This document shows, one piece after another, positions 42,816 to 55,408 of a stretch of 64,000 nucleotides of DNA. Source of the DNA: Terana coerulea. Its lineage: Eukaryota > Basidiomycota > Agaricomycetes > Polyporales > Phanerochaetaceae. The stretch is from assembly GCA_024811115.1 (NCBI GenBank), contig JAKOGH010001116.1:124001-188000 (forward strand), read 5' to 3'. A program made the translations under genes and the position numbers. Below the pieces are notes generated by a model. It searched no databases, was not told the DNA's origin, and saw only the letters and a program-made list of their open reading frames with translations. The first letter of the stretch is position 1. The number at the start of each line of letters is the position of its first letter.

Positions 42816-45071
42816 TCAGATGCTCGCGAGCAGCTCGTCGTCGATCTCGCGGTTCCGCGCCGCCTCCTTCTCACGCTCGCGCAGCTTCTCCTTGACCGCC
42901 TCCGCCTCGCGCGCCTTGACGTACGACGGCGTCGACCACGGCTTGTAGTCCAGGTGGCGCTTCACGTAGAAGCACATGTACGCCTGCGCGTTGAGGCACG
43001 CGCCCAGCGTCGAGTGCGTCACCCTGACGTCCGTGGATCAGCGAGCGATTAAAAAATGCGCGCAGCGAGGCAGACGTACTTATCGTCATCGTAGCGGTAC
43101 CACTGCGAAACGGCAGGCTGAGTTTTACGTCAAGACGCGGGGGAGTAACACGCGCACCTCGTCATGGTGCCGCGTGAAGCAGACGTAGTGCCCGTTGTCC
43201 ATCTGGCCCTCGTGGCAGATCACCGAGAACAGGTCGTACTCGTACATCGAGTCGGGGCCCGGATGCCTGCACGTTGGAGCCGAAGGGGGAAAAAGGGAGG
43301 GCGGTGAGTGCACTGCGGCGGGGGCGCGGGTGAGCGACGCACGAGTTGTCCGTGCTAGGCTTGGGTTTCGCGCCGGGCGCGTGCCACTTCATCGCGTGCG
43401 TCGTGAACTCGGCCATGTTGAGGCTCGCGGGGAAGCGCACGAACGTCTCCACCTTGCGCGCGGCCGATCTGTCGGCTGTGGTATGCCCGAATCGCTGTTG
43501 GACATGGTTAAAAGTGCGATGTATGCGCGCAACCAGGCGTACCTTGAATTGAAAGCTGAGGACCGGCGGCAGCTTACGGATGCTCAGTCGTTTGCTAGCC
43601 TACAGCACGGTTACCGAGGGTAAGAGGGCGGCGGCTGCTGCTACGTACCAGCGATGCCTTGAGGCATTTACCGCAAGTGTAATCATTCACACCCGAGCTT
43701 TCTCTGGTTGCGTGTACCTGCATTCACCGAGTCAACCTTGCTGCCTTAAAGACGACCCATGCCGCGCTTACTTCCGCAGACAGCTCGCGAGCGTGACCTC
43801 CCTGGCCGGCGAGGCCCTTGCCCTCGAGCTCGAGGCTGACGTCGAAGATGGAGTCCATCGTCGACGTTACGTTCCCGCAGCGCTCGCAGCGCACGTCGCT
43901 CTGGAGCAGCCCGTCGAACGTGCTGTGCACGATGCAGATGCACGACGCCGCGGTCTTGCCGCGCGACGTGCTGTGGATCTGGTTAACGGCGGAGATGAAG
44001 AACTCATGCGCGTCCTGTTGAGAGTAGCCCGAGAGCTCCGCCGACGCAGCCTTCCACGTCGTCGTGAGGAAGCTCGCGGGGCCATAAGGCCCGCTCTTGC
44101 CTGAGTAGACCTGGGCACCAGCTCAGGATATGGCAGGCAAGACTGCGAGGTCCGATGGGCTGTGACGTACCTCAGTGAACAGTCTGTCCATCTCGCAGGA
44201 CATGCAGTCCTGTGACTTCAAGGGGCACAATTTGTCGTTGTGTTTGTCGCTCAGGAAATAGTTTCGCAGCAGCGGGTTCGCCAAAAACGACTGTAGTATG
44301 ACGTTCAGAAAGCATGTTTGACCCAGATTGAGCAAGCCTCTGCGGCCTTTTCAGGAAGTGAGTATTTTGCTACCGACGTCCGGTATTTAGCGAAGTACCT
44401 TGGCAAGGAAGCGCAGTTGCGTGGTCTAAGGTCTCGGTATCCTTGTTTTCGGGTATCCATGGTTTATACGTCTCTTTACGAGTCTTGGCCGAAGCTAATA
44501 GATATTAGTAGAAAGCATAGAAGCGTAGATGGATGGCGCACAGGATGAAAAACGCTCGCCCGCAACGATTGAGGTCGACGCATACACGCTCGTGAACGTG
44601 GCATCATAGACGAAGTCGTCGCATTCTGCACAGAATATAGCCCCAGATTTTGCGTCTGCGCCTTCGTGTGTATAATATGGGTTGTAAGCAGAGCGGCGCG
44701 ACGGCGCACGAGAGGCTCACGTACAGAAGCTGTGTTCCGCGTCCCGGAGGTGGTCGTGTATGTGCGACTCGCGCCAGCACGCGGTGTGAAAACACTGCAA
44801 GCACACGAACGGCCGTGACAGTGTGAGCTCGCATGCTTCGCACGTCGGAGACGCAATCTGCGCCGTGTAGAGCTCAGCGGCCGCGCCATACCCGCAAGAC
44901 AAACAGAGGACACACCTTCCGCCGCTTGGCGGGGTGCACCGCCTCATGGCGCCTCGACATGTGCCACGATACTGCAGTCTTGTACCGCTTCAACATGGTC
45001 TCCTTCTCCTCCTCGCCATCCAGGTCCGCGAGGTGCGGGCAGCCTTGGGAACGTCCGAAGTCGCCAGACAT
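42816..45071 (-). CDS. UBP8: SAGA-complex ubiquitin carboxyl-terminal hydrolase
   Basis: Histone H2B deubiquitinase of the SAGA module. ATG 45071 gives MSGDFGRSQGCPHLADLDGE. The zinc-finger UBP domain follows: PTCEACELTLSRPFVCLQCF, HIHDHLRDAEHSFC, FCAECDDFVYD. The USP domain starts at the Cys box NLGQTCFLNVILQSFLANPL. It continues with SGYSQQDAHEFFISAVNQIH, FDGLLQSDVRCERCGNVTST and DYTCGKCLK (second zinc site). KLPPVLSFQFK and the His box GQMDNGHYVCFTRH complete the core. The C-terminus (RHLDYKPW, then a Lys/Glu-rich helix ending DDELLASI) extends past the usual end of Ubp8. Many small exons. No frame break found. Confidence 0.9.
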
Positions 45072-45520
45072 CGTTCTGGGTACACTCTGTCCACCGGAGA
45101 ATGACAGAAATGTTTCGCGCACACCACGCTTCACGCAGAGCTGCCCACAGCGCTGAGTGCGCTGTTGATCATCGAGTGCGTACTCGTGGTCACTGCGAGC
45201 GAACGAGAGCGTCGCAGTGAACCTGGAACAGTACCAGGCGCCCATTTACTCACAGGCGCCGTGTTGTTGCCTCGTGGCGTTGGGCGCTCCGGACGGAATG
45301 GATACCATGGCTTGAAGCTTTGCAGATCGCGACTTGCTGGAAGCCAGCTCGACCTGTTTCTGGGACACGCTTCAACGATCTCTGTTTTAGAGAGACTAGG
45401 TTGTAGCTGCAACGTGAGTGCACATTGAGGCCAACATCTGTCCCACGCTAATTACAAAGCGACAGAGCTCTCGCTTGGCGTGCGAGTGAGGAACGGTACC
45501 GGGCCAGACACACCCTCAAA
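45072..45520. other. divergent promoter, UBP8 / SLP phosphatase
   Basis: 449 bp between divergent start codons. No specific element identified. Confidence 0.5.
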
Positions 45521-46979
45521 ATGCCGAGGCGTTCGACCCTGTTTGCGCTGCTCGTCCCCCTAGTGGCCGTCATCTTTGTGCTGCGCTCCTACAATGTCGC
45601 CGCTGTCCTCCAGCTGTCATGGCCGCACGCCCTGCACCCCGACGCCAGCGATGATGCCACGCAGGTGCCCGTTCACGACCCCCACGTCGACCCCCCGGTG
45701 AAGAAGCCCGGGCACAAGGTTCAGGAGCATGCGCGAGTCAAGAAGGGGATGTTCACGCGCAGGATTGTTGCAGTTGGGGATCTGCATGGTGACTTGCCGA
45801 ATGCGTATCAGGTATTGAGGATGTCGGGCGTGGTCAACGAGGAGGGGAACTGGTCAGGGGACGTGGACTTCTTCGTTCAAACTGGGGATATTATTGATAG
45901 GTAAGTTTCGAGTGGTTCGGTGCATTTCCTGATGTTCATGCTTCTAATAGAGGGGACGATACTATCAAGCTGTATGACTGGATGGAGCAACTTCGAGGGC
46001 AGGCGCAACGAAAAGGAGGAAATGTGATATCGCACTTGGGAAACCATGAATGGATGAACGTCATTGGTGCGCTGCCTGTCTGTAACTGACACTACCGCCT
46101 CACTAACACTAGTGATACTCAGGCGACTGGAGATACGTACCCCAGTCCGAAATCCATACCTTCGGTAACCCAGCCGCACGCCAAACAGAGCTCATGACAG
46201 GAACCATCGGCAAACGCTGGGCACAAAACTACACCACCACTTCCCGCCTCCCCTTGCACCCATCCCTTGGCCCTCCCAACACCGACTACGACGCTTCATC
46301 CAAGTCACCCTTGGCTCATGCCGCACTGTCATTCGTGCATGGTGGTCTTGCACCAGGCTACCCAGACCTGACGCCATTCCCGTCGAAGATTAATAACCTG
46401 GGGCATTCGCTGTTGCACAAACTGCAGCAACGCAGCCCGCCGCCGGCGCCCCACCCGCCGAACCCTTACCCTGGCCTTCCGCAAGATGCGACGCCGTCAG
46501 AGCACCGGCTATACGGCGCAGACGGGCCGCTGTGGTACAGAGGATGGGCGCTGGAGCCTGAGCAGAAGGTGTGCGGGGTCGTGGATGCCGTTCTCAACCA
46601 AACCGGTACGAGGCGGATGGTGATGGGACACACGCCGAATTTCGAGGTGAGAGTCCATACTCGATCCCCACTTACTCTCATGCTGACGCATGCGCAGAAA
46701 ATTGTTTCAAGATGCGGCGGTAAGATTGTCATCATCGACACGGGTATGTCGCTTTAATGTTAGGTGCAACCATCTACTGATTTCCTGTCAGGCATCTCGC
46801 ACGCGTATGGCGGCGTCTTGGCTGCACTATCAATCAATTACACCTTGACGCCTCTTTCAAAATCATCTACCTCTTCAGGCGGTAAACGGTGGCAGGAGCG
46901 AGAAGTGCTCACCGCGGTGTACACGGATCACCAAGACGTTCTCGCCGTGACTGAACGGGAGATCGAAGGAAATTTCTGA
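45521..46979 (+). CDS. Shewanella-like (SLP-type) PPP phosphatase, membrane-anchored
   Basis: Five exons: 45521-45900, 45951-46066, 46123-46646, 46698-46743 and 46792-46979, all phases consistent. The N-terminus MPRRSTLFALLVPLVAVIFV is a signal anchor. Metallophosphatase motifs: GDLHGD, GDIIDRGDD (split by intron 1), LGNHEWMN, VHGGL, MGHT and IDTGISHAYGG. The GDxxDRG plus GNHE form and the IDTG ending fit the bacterial-origin SLP branch of the PPP superfamily found in plants and fungi, rather than PP1/PP2A. It probably acts in the secretory pathway or cell surface lumen. The substrate is unknown. The sequence runs complete with no frame disruption. Confidence 0.85.
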
Positions 46980-47340
46980 GTAGCTCTGTGTTCGATTTGA
47001 GTTGCGCTTGTAACTTATTTCTTTGTATTATAGACTGGATAGTCCTAAGTCTGGTTTGTAGTTTAATTAGTGGACGCCTGGAAATGATTTCCTTTCTGAA
47101 TTCCGGTGGAGGTCTGGAGCGAGTCGACCATTGTGGCGTTTCGGGCGATCCCGAGAGGCTGGCAGTGACGTAATGCGCAAATCCGGATCCAAATGAGGTA
47201 AAGCAGAACGCGGACCCAATGAGGCTGGCGATCACTCCACGATTCTGGTCAGCCCCGCCGCGTCTTATATTCCAGCACATTCCGCCTCTTTCTCCTCTTC
47301 CCATCACTCATCACTCTCTTCCCCCTACCACTGCTTGTAT
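46980..47340. other. intergenic, nothing recognised
   Basis: Promoter of the Ncp1-like gene. The last 60 bp are pyrimidine-rich (CCTCTTTCTCCTCTTCCC), typical of fungal transcription start regions. Confidence 0.45.
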
Positions 47341-48664
47341 ATGTCAGAGAACAGACCGACCTTCATCGACTACACCCCTGCCTCCGAGAAGAGCGTATAC
47401 TTCGACGCCCCCATCATGCATATCTTCTCCAAGCGGAACAGCGTCGGCGGCACGGAGAACACCCAGGACGATGACAGCTACGTCGCGCCCAGCCCGACCT
47501 CGTCGAAAATTCGCTCGACGACGTCGGTGAAAGACGGCGTGCACCCCGGCCCTGCGGCATGGGAGGCTGCGACCACAAACCCTGGCGCCGCTCAGCCGCC
47601 CACCTCGGGCGAAGAGACAGACGAGTCGGAGCGCGAGGACGCCCGCGCGCCTGACTTGCGTGTCGCGGACTACGCCGGCAGCCGCAAAGTGCGGCAGGGC
47701 TCCGCCTCCACCGCCGACTCGGGGTACGCGTCGCCCGCGTCGAAGCTGCGGCGCATGTCCTTGCGCGACGAGCCCGCGGGCGCGGGCATGCAGCCGGTCC
47801 CTGTCGTGTGGAGGGGCGCGCCGGGGCAGGAGGAGCAGGCGCGGGAGCGCGAGTGGGACGGCGAGCAGCGCCGCAGCCAGTCGCTGTCGATGCGCTCGTA
47901 CCGCACCTCGCGCACGAACCCGGACGACGACCGGAGCACGAACGGCCGTGCGACGCCCTCCGGGCGGTACACCCCCGGCAGCCGCCAGCGCCGCGTCAGT
48001 CTCAGCGGGGGCTCGTTCTCGAACGGGGCCGGCTTGGTGGGACCGGTGGCGTCAGTACGCGATGAGGAGACAAGCTTGTTCCGCTCGCGGAGCGTCAGCG
48101 CGGACACGGCGTTGAGCAAAAAGCAGAAGCTGAAGATCGGGAAGGAGGAGTGTACGTTCTTGCATTCCATCGCTTGCCACCATTGCCAAATGCTCACGCG
48201 CACTGAAACACAGTGAAAGAAGGCAAGCGCATCGCCAAGGTCGTCAAGCAGGAGGCCAAGGTGGAGAAGAAGGCGCTCGAGGGCGCGGTCAAGGAGCTCG
48301 CGGAGCTGCAGAAGATCCAGAAGTACGCAGTTAAAGAAGAGGCGAAGACGAACATTGCGTACGGGCAGTCGCTGCGCCGCTTCCATGCCGAGGAGCTCGC
48401 GTTCCTCGCCGCGCAGGCCAAGTTCGAGCGCGCGCAGGCGGACCTGCAGGCGCACGAGGACTCCCGAGAGGCGGCACGGGATCATGCCCGCGAGGCGACG
48501 AACATGCTGCAGGAGAAGAACCGGGAGGTTGAGTGGCTCCGCGCGCAGAAGGCGGCCGACGAGGTGCGTTGATCTGTCTTTACATCGAGTAGGGCGTGTG
48601 CTGACATAAGTTGCAGAGAGAGCGTGGCGTCAAGCTCAGGCAGCTGCTCGGCAAGTCTGCATAG
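47341..48664 (+). CDS. Ncp1-like putative DNA-binding protein
   Basis: Exons 47341-48151, 48214-48563 and 48617-48664. The first two thirds are disordered and Ser/Arg/Gly-rich (MSENRPTFIDYTPASEKSVY; SASTADSGYASPASKLRRMS). The last third is one long helix or coiled coil: KEGKRIAKVVKQEAKVEKKA, LEGAVKELAELQKIQK, YAVKEEAKTNIAYGQSLRR, FERAQADLQAHEDSREAA. The sequence matches what basidiomycete annotations call DNA-binding protein Ncp1. That name rests on weak experimental evidence, so DNA binding is not established. It ends LRQLLGKSA. Confidence 0.7.
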
Positions 48665-49010
48665 TCACATATTAGCGTCACCAACTATCTCCACGTCGTT
48701 TGCTTCTTCATCCTATACTTGGATTCGTCCATACATCTGTCATCGACTCCTCTACTGCCACTGTTGTATTGTACATTCTGGGACTAGTGCAATAGGCACT
48801 CTTCATTTACCCACGGGGCCACATGATATCCCTAGTTTACTGTACGTTCATAATACACGCCGCCTCGTATACCTTTCCGTTGCCCTCAGTTACCTTCACT
48901 GCAAATCCATTGAGTGAGCCGCTTCAGCGCCTATACAGCTTTCCGACACCCGCGAGTTGCACAAAATGCGAAACCATCGCATACCGCCCCTTTGCTTGCC
49001 TCTAAATAAT
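48665..49010. other. upstream region of U6 gene
   Basis: Contains the 3' flank of the Ncp1-like gene. A TCTAAATAAT lies directly before the U6 start and a TATACAGC at about 48935, either of which may be the pol III upstream element. No gene. Confidence 0.4.
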
Positions 49011-49034
49011 GTCCCCTTCGGGGTGACATACGAA

Positions 49035-49065
<31 letters not shown>

Positions 49066-49105
49066 GGCCCCTGCACAAGGATGACACGCTTTCCCGGAGT
49101 GGTAG
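49011..49105 (+). ncRNA. U6: U6 spliceosomal snRNA
   Basis: The 5' stem-loop GTCCCCTTCGGGGTGAC is followed by AAATTGGAACGATACAGAGA. This contains the invariant ACAGAGA box that pairs with the 5' splice site. GATTAGCATGGCCCCTGC and ACAAGGATGACACGC form the AGC triad and the internal stem-loop. This core, to 49089, is nearly identical to animal and fission-yeast U6. It forms the catalytic core of the spliceosome with U2. The 3' end is not certain: there is no T-run after the core until TTTT at 49146-49149. Confidence 0.95.
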
Positions 49106-49495
49106 ATCTACGGATCTCAATATTTATTGCCTCCTTCTGCTGTGATTTTCTTATAGTACGCAGGCGCATTTGCTAAGCGATAAGCATGTAGTGTAATCTC
49201 TCATGGCATGAACATGTGTTTACAGTTGGAAGAAGCATGTGCTTATGCGGTGGAAGTATCTAGACTCATTTATACTGGCAAAGCAGTAGCGAAGACTTGC
49301 GCGTCACTCGGAAGCTAGGGGTTTCTCTGCTGTGTCTCACTTTGCTGACGTTCGACACGGTCTCCACACCAGTAGCAACCCAAATCACGAAAGAACACTA
49401 GCGTAGGCTTAGATTATATATATGTTGCACAACGATGGTATGGTTATAGCTTACAGCTTGGGCTTGGTATGCTCTGCTTCCTGATTCTTGTCTAG
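49106..49495. other. intergenic, U6 3' flank and GPX 3' flank
   Basis: No gene recognised. The first 50 bp may belong to the U6 transcript. Confidence 0.4.
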
Positions 49496-50200
49496 TCAAA
49501 CCAGCTTCGCGACCTCCGCGTCGATCGCCTCGGGCGAGGTCGTCGACGCCCAGCGGTTCACGACCTTGCCCTCCTTGTCGATCAGGAACTTCTCAAAGTT
49601 CCACTAACCCCATCCCATGCCGTCAGTTTGTCGTTGACGAGATAGATATATAGGAGAAATGACGCACCTTGATGCGCGTGAGGCCGAGGAGCCCCGACTT
49701 CTCCGCCTTGAGGTACTTGTACACGTCGTTCGCGTCGTCGCCGTTCACGTCCGACTTCTTCATGAGCGGGAACGTCACGCCGTGGTTGCGCTCGCAGAAC
49801 TCGGCGACCTCGGAGTCCGTGCCGGGCTCCTGCCCGCCAAACTACACAGGGACCTCGCGTGAGTAAGGAAAAGGGCTGAGGCAGGGAGACGCACCTGGTT
49901 GCAGGGGAAGCCGAGGATGACAAAGTCCTTCTCCTTGTACTTTTCGTACAGCGCTTGCAGACCTGCGAGGTGCATTCAGCGAGAACCCAGTGCAAGCGTA
50001 TCGGCTACGCCACCTTTGTACTGTGGCGTGAATCCGCTGCAGGCGAAAGAAGGTCAGCATGCCTCGAAGGGTGAGGAGGCGTAGCACACGCACCACTTGG
50101 AGGCGACATTGACGACGAGGACGACCTTGCCCTTGAGCTGGTCAAAGTCGTACGTGCTGCCGCTCGGGAGCTCGGGCTTGAGGTCGTAGAAGGAGGCCAT
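49496..50200 (-). CDS. GPX: glutathione peroxidase (Cys-type, thioredoxin-dependent family)
   Basis: Peroxide-reducing enzyme of the Gpx3/Hyr1 type. ATG 50200: [20 protein letters not shown], then [13 protein letters not shown]. The catalytic Cys of CGFTPQYK has its TGC codon split by an intron (TG at the donor near 50097, C at the acceptor). Next: [30 protein letters not shown] with the active-site Gln, [17 protein letters not shown], and [18 protein letters not shown]. Stop at 49496. The active site is Cys, not selenocysteine. Cytosolic or mitochondrial; an in-frame upstream extension lacks an ATG. About five introns. Confidence 0.93.
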
Positions 50201-50580
50201 GGCGGCGGCGGTGCTGTAGCAAGTGGTGGCGGTCAAGAAAGCTCCGGACGTGGGCGACTGGCGTGGATGTGAGTGAGAGCGAAGGCTCGAGAAACGTGGG
50301 GGATGTTATAAGATTTGCTGCGAACAGCCCCGGTCACGATCCTCGGCGGGCCCAGCGCAGACAAACGCATAAATCAGATGCGGCCGCATGGCTGCGTGAG
50401 CCGCCCTCAGTCAGCGCAACACCGGCGGCCAGAGCCTGCACCCGCCCGGCGCGCGCACGTGAATAGCCGTTCACCCGCGGACGCGTCCACGCTACACGCC
50501 CGCACCGCCACACCCGCGCTACACACCCGCCTCTGGAACATGAATGGCATTGCACGGAAATACGGTACATGGCACATAAA
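50201..50580. other. GPX promoter / TERT 3' flank
   Basis: GC-rich gap with no element identified. Confidence 0.45.
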
Positions 50581-53500
50581 CTACAAGCACAGGAGCGTGA
50601 GCAAGTGCGAGCTGCTTTGCGTGACCTGCCCGAGGCGCCGTTGCAGCGTGCGCGCCCGTGGGAGGCGCAGCGCGAACGCGAGCGACGTGAGGACAGGGGC
50701 GTAGGCGTGCGACTTGCGGCTGAGCACGACGTGGAACGCGTGGGTGCCGAGCCTGGTACGGATGCACTCGTCAGTGCCTGCGCCGACAGACGTCAAGTCC
50801 TGGGGACTGGGGAAACGCACCATATGACCGCGTTTCGCTCGACGTCGACCCGCCCATCCACGACGCGCGCTAGCTTCCCCCTGCCCTTGTTTCGCGTCGT
50901 GCTGTACGCGTAGCGTATCATTTGCTGAACGGTGTCTTTGAAAGCGAGTTCGTAAGCATGAGGCATGCCCCGAAGGCTTAGCAACTGAACTTACTCGACA
51001 AGAATGCGGCGTGCTTTGTCGCGTCTATCTTCCAGCTCTTCACATAGTAATGCATCTTCATGGCTGTGACCAGAAAGTTCTGGTATACGTTCTTGTACAC
51101 AACGTCGCGCGGGTTCAGCCCGACGTCGTTGAAGATGATGTCACTGTTCAATCGGGCCAACCTGCTCGCATGCGAAGATCGTAATAATTAGCGTAAATAA
51201 AACTTGTCTATGTAAGCAGAAGTGGTCCTCACGCACTGCAGCATCTTCTGCACAAATTTCTGCCCGGGCCGCCTCCCGCGGTCAACCGTCAACGAGTCCT
51301 GCAAATCTACCAAAAAGCATTGTGTCACCCAAAACACTTTGCGGTTCTGAAGGGGGATCTAAGACGTACAGGTATCATGAAACCGAGTATAATCTCGCGT
51401 GACGGATAGGTCCTGCATATCAAACAACAGCCCGCACCAAGGAAAGTCTACGGACGCGGTCAGTATTCTCGGCCATCTGTGCAGGGTAGAAGATGACAAG
51501 CTGACATTTCTGCGCGCGATCGACGACATTCCCCAGCGCCCCGTCCTCAAAGTTCGTGAGCGTCTTCTCCTTGGAGATAAAGCACCCGTACTCGGGATGC
51601 CCTATATGCGCCCACGTGAGTCACCGCGTGCGAAGAACTTATCACTAAGGAGGGAGACGCACCGCGCTTCATGACCTCCAAGAACTGCTTCGCGTCGTCG
51701 TAGCTCGTCGTGACGAACAGGTAGTCGTCGATCAGCCGGAGGAGCACCTGTATGCACCGTCAATCTTTCCCTCAATTGGTGCGCGAAGCTGCTGTCAGAC
51801 CCACGCTTTCGTCCGCTTGCGCAAACTGCAACTGTGTTCTCTCCAAGTCTCCGTAAAAGAACGAGCAGAGCAGCGACGAGAGGACCGAGCCCTGCGGGAT
51901 GCCGACCGTCTGCCGATAGTAATCGTTCCCGATCTGCACGCCCATCATGATTTTAGCACATTCTTCGCGCCTTCATGATGAAGACGGAAGGTAACCGACC
52001 TTGACGATGTTGTCCGTGATGTGCTGCTCCAGCAGCTCGACGACCTCGTCCCGGCTCACCGTCTGGTACGCCACCTGGTCCGCGAACACGACGTGCCGTA
52101 GCGTCGCCGCGAGCTGCGCCGCGTACAGCAGAAAATGCGGATGGTCGTCTGCACGCTTCCCCGTGAGCGTGCGTCGACACCCGTGAGAGGAGAGAGGAGA
52201 GACGGCGGGAAGGGCAGGACGCACCTGCGGGAATCGCCTTCTTGACGAACCGGCGCTGCGGCTGGCCGAGCTTGACGCGGATCTGCGCGTGCCGGTGCAC
52301 GGCGTACGCGTCCTCCTCCGCGAGCAGCGCGCGCAATATGCGCAGCAGCGTCGTCTGCTCGATCGTGTCGAAGCACGCCTGCACGTCGACCTTGACAAAG
52401 TACAGCTTCGGCCTGGCGCGCGCTGTCAGCGGGAGTCCGCACGCGCGGAAGAGGGGATTGGTGTGCGTACGGCGCGCCGCCGTGCTTCTGGAGCAGCCGG
52501 CCCTTGAAGCCCTTCACCTTCAGGTAGATCTCGTTCGAGCCGAACACGGACGCGCCGAGCAGGTGGCTTTGTGTCTCCTAACCCCCACAGTACGTCAGTT
52601 CATCCGCCGAGAGACTCAGAGAGACGAGGAAGCGGCATATGCACACCTTTTCGTGATTCAGCACGAGGAACGCGGCCTTGAGGATCTGGTTGATGCTCTG
52701 CGCGTACGGCGCCGCACCCGCTTGGGCCTGTGCGTGCGGATGGTTCAACACGGGCACGGCGGCATGGGAGCGTGCACACGCACCTTCTTCCGGCGCAGAT
52801 TCACGATCGGCCGCACGCCCGTCTCCTTCGGGAGCAGCCGCACGAACGAGAAGCCGAGCTTGCGCTGGCGCAGGATCTCTTCCGCGTCGTGCTGCAGCCC
52901 GCGTCATGAGCCTGCGCATCCTCCCTGGCGGGGAAAGAGGGCAGGGACGCGCACCTGGCTCAGTTTCTGGAATGTGTCCGAACGGAGGCGTTCCACGAGC
53001 GGGCGGCAGAGCGTCTGCCAGTCGTCGTGGCGGAAGTAAAGCACCCGGTTGCGGAACGCGCCCGACTCTGTCACGTAAAAGTTTGCCTGCGAATCCAGCC
53101 CCATATATGAGCCGCCACTTTTGTTCGAGCATGGCAAGAAGAAACATGTGCACCTTCAACAGCGGTACCAGGAAGCCGTCAAAGTACCAGAACACAAAGT
53201 CCTGCAGTAGTTCAAGGCGTTTTGCGCGCATCGCTCACGGACACCCGGCTCTGCTTGGCGTGCGCCGGGGCTATCCGGCGCAAGCCAGTCGCAATCGGAC
53301 GTGCGCAGGCCCTGCATGAGGGTGTGCAGCGTGAGCGACTCGTACCGACGCAGCCCGATGAAGGATTTAATTTCTAGTGTGGGAGAAATGAGGCATGGAA
53401 GGTTGGCTGAAGGAGATGAGAGGGCACGGACGATGCGCGACGAGCTTGAAGTTCCTTTTCGAGCCCCAGAACGGCATCGGTATGACTTGCTTCGTGACGA

Positions 53501-55408
53501 CGACTACAAAGCGGAAGACCTACTTCTCATCAACAACCCTCTCTTTGAGGGACATTGCCAGATGGAAAACACACCTCGGCGTAGCTGCACATAAACTCGG
53601 CGAATCGCGGCTTCTGCCGTACCTGCTGATCTGCAAACGAGAGGCCCTCAGGCAGGATTAGAGTGGCCGGCGGAGTCCACGGGAGTTGCTCGAACGCAGG
53701 AGCTGCGTGGTGGGCGGTTGCGAGTGTGTCTCAGACATCATTTCCTGTGCTCAGACGTCTGTCAGCATTGCGCTGAAGTGGCACATGCGTAGAGCGTACC
53801 AAAATGACGCTCTCGTCCAAGGACTCGTGTTCTCTAGTCTGCAGCTGTCCTAGACGTTAGGACATACGCTCACAGACACAGCGGGAAAAATACCTTGGAC
53901 GGACACGTCTTCTGCAGCAGCGGCTTATACCCACATTTACCGTGTCGCCATAGCATTTTATCAACAAGCTCCAGTGCCTGGCGCAGCCTTTTGGGTGTCT
54001 TGCAAGGACCCAGCGCCTGAAATACCACGCATATATGCAGCGTGAGAGCTCTGCCAGGAAAGACGAAGCATCATGGTCCACTACAGACCTTGATCTTCAT
54101 CTCCATATCCACATCAGCCTCCGCGCAGTTGACACTTGCGTCAAACGGATTCTGCAGACCATACTGTCTGGGGAAGACGTATTTCGCGGCATGCCGCGCC
54201 CTCTCCTGCTGCTTGCGGACGTCGAGCGCAGGGTCTGCGGCGTTGGTCGAAGGGTGCATTAACTCGACACGGTTAAAGACATCTGTAATGAGGCTGCATC
54301 AGTGCGCGGTGCAAGCTGGGTACATTACGGGCTTACGCTTGTTAGGTAGGCCGAAGACGATTCTGTCGGTGTGTGCAGCATGGTTGGGGCGGCTGAAGAA
54401 CAACTTGCTTCGCGATATGGGGATGTCCGCGGGAGTGCGCCTGAAAACGTGTTTAGTGATAGATACGAGCGTGGTAAGGAGCGTCATACGTTGACATCGC
54501 CCCGGTCTGCAACGTCCCGAGCACCGGGATAGCAGGCCTGGCTCCTACCGATGAAGTACCGGCACATGTCTTCAATCGTTTAGCAGGTCTCTCTCCAAGA
54601 TGCGGGCTGTCTCGATTTCGTTTAAGGAATGATCTTGACGCAGCGTTGGATAGCGCGGCGGTTCCAGTCGCAGTCTTTTGCAGACCTGTAGGAACTGGGA
54701 GGTTGTAAATTGGCGTTCCGCATAGCTGACACAAGTTGTCATTCGGGAGACCGAGAAATAGCGACGTCTCCGTGAGTAAGTGAAACAGGACATCTGTGCC
54801 TACTCTGAAAACGGTGTGAAGTGTCAACATACCACTACTGATGTGCATAGTAGAAGGTAGACTAACCTCTGATATAATTCGCTCCATTCGGGTGCTTCGA
54901 ATACCGTCACTGTTGTGTTGAGGAAGTAGCTCTGGACGCACGGCCCAGAGGTTGCTCTTGCATGGTCTGCAGCTCGGTAATTCTGACAACTTACTAACCG
55001 CAACTACTCTTGATACAGGAAGAACGTACGACTCTATATCCAATTGTAAGAATATTTGTAGTCGAGGATTTATTCAAAAGCTTTATTTGTGCCTTCTCCA
55101 CTACCTGTTTCCCTTCAGCGAGACCGTCCGAGGGTGGTTATATGCGTGAAACGCACCTCGCGTAAGCGGCCCATGGCACGCGTCCTTTGGAGTGACGCAG
55201 CATTCACAGAAAGATTGCTGCCAACTACGCATGTTTGCAGTAACGTGCGATACGACAGCGTGTCCGTCTCGTGCAAAAGACTGAGCGCGGGTTGGGATGC
55301 CGACACCTCATTCTGCACAGTGGTTTCCTGCAGATACTGGCTGAGGTTGCAGACTACGGGATAGTAAGACTGCAAAACCTGCAGCGTAAGACTTTGGGGA
55401 GAAGCCAT
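50581..55408 (-). CDS. TERT: telomerase reverse transcriptase
   Basis: Catalytic protein of telomerase. ATG 55408 (MASPQSLTLQVLQSYYPVVC) with an N-terminal TEN-like region, then an RNA-binding region (GLRRYESLTLHTLMQG; FVFWYFDGFLVPLLK; FYVTESGAFRNRVLYFRHDD). Reverse-transcriptase motifs: RPIVNLRRKK (1/2), YFVKVDVQACFDTIEQT (A, first Asp), YRQTVGIPQGSVLSSLLCSF (B'), LLRLIDDYLFVTT (C, catalytic Asp pair at about 51724-51729), GHPEYGCFISKEKT (D) and FPWCGLLFD (E). The C-terminal extension ends GTHAFHVVLSRK. About 15 introns. Two frame slips lie in the RNA-binding region: an extra base in TTTT 53220-53223 and in GGGG 53267-53270. Removing each restores SVSDARKRLELLQDFVFW. Confidence 0.93.
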
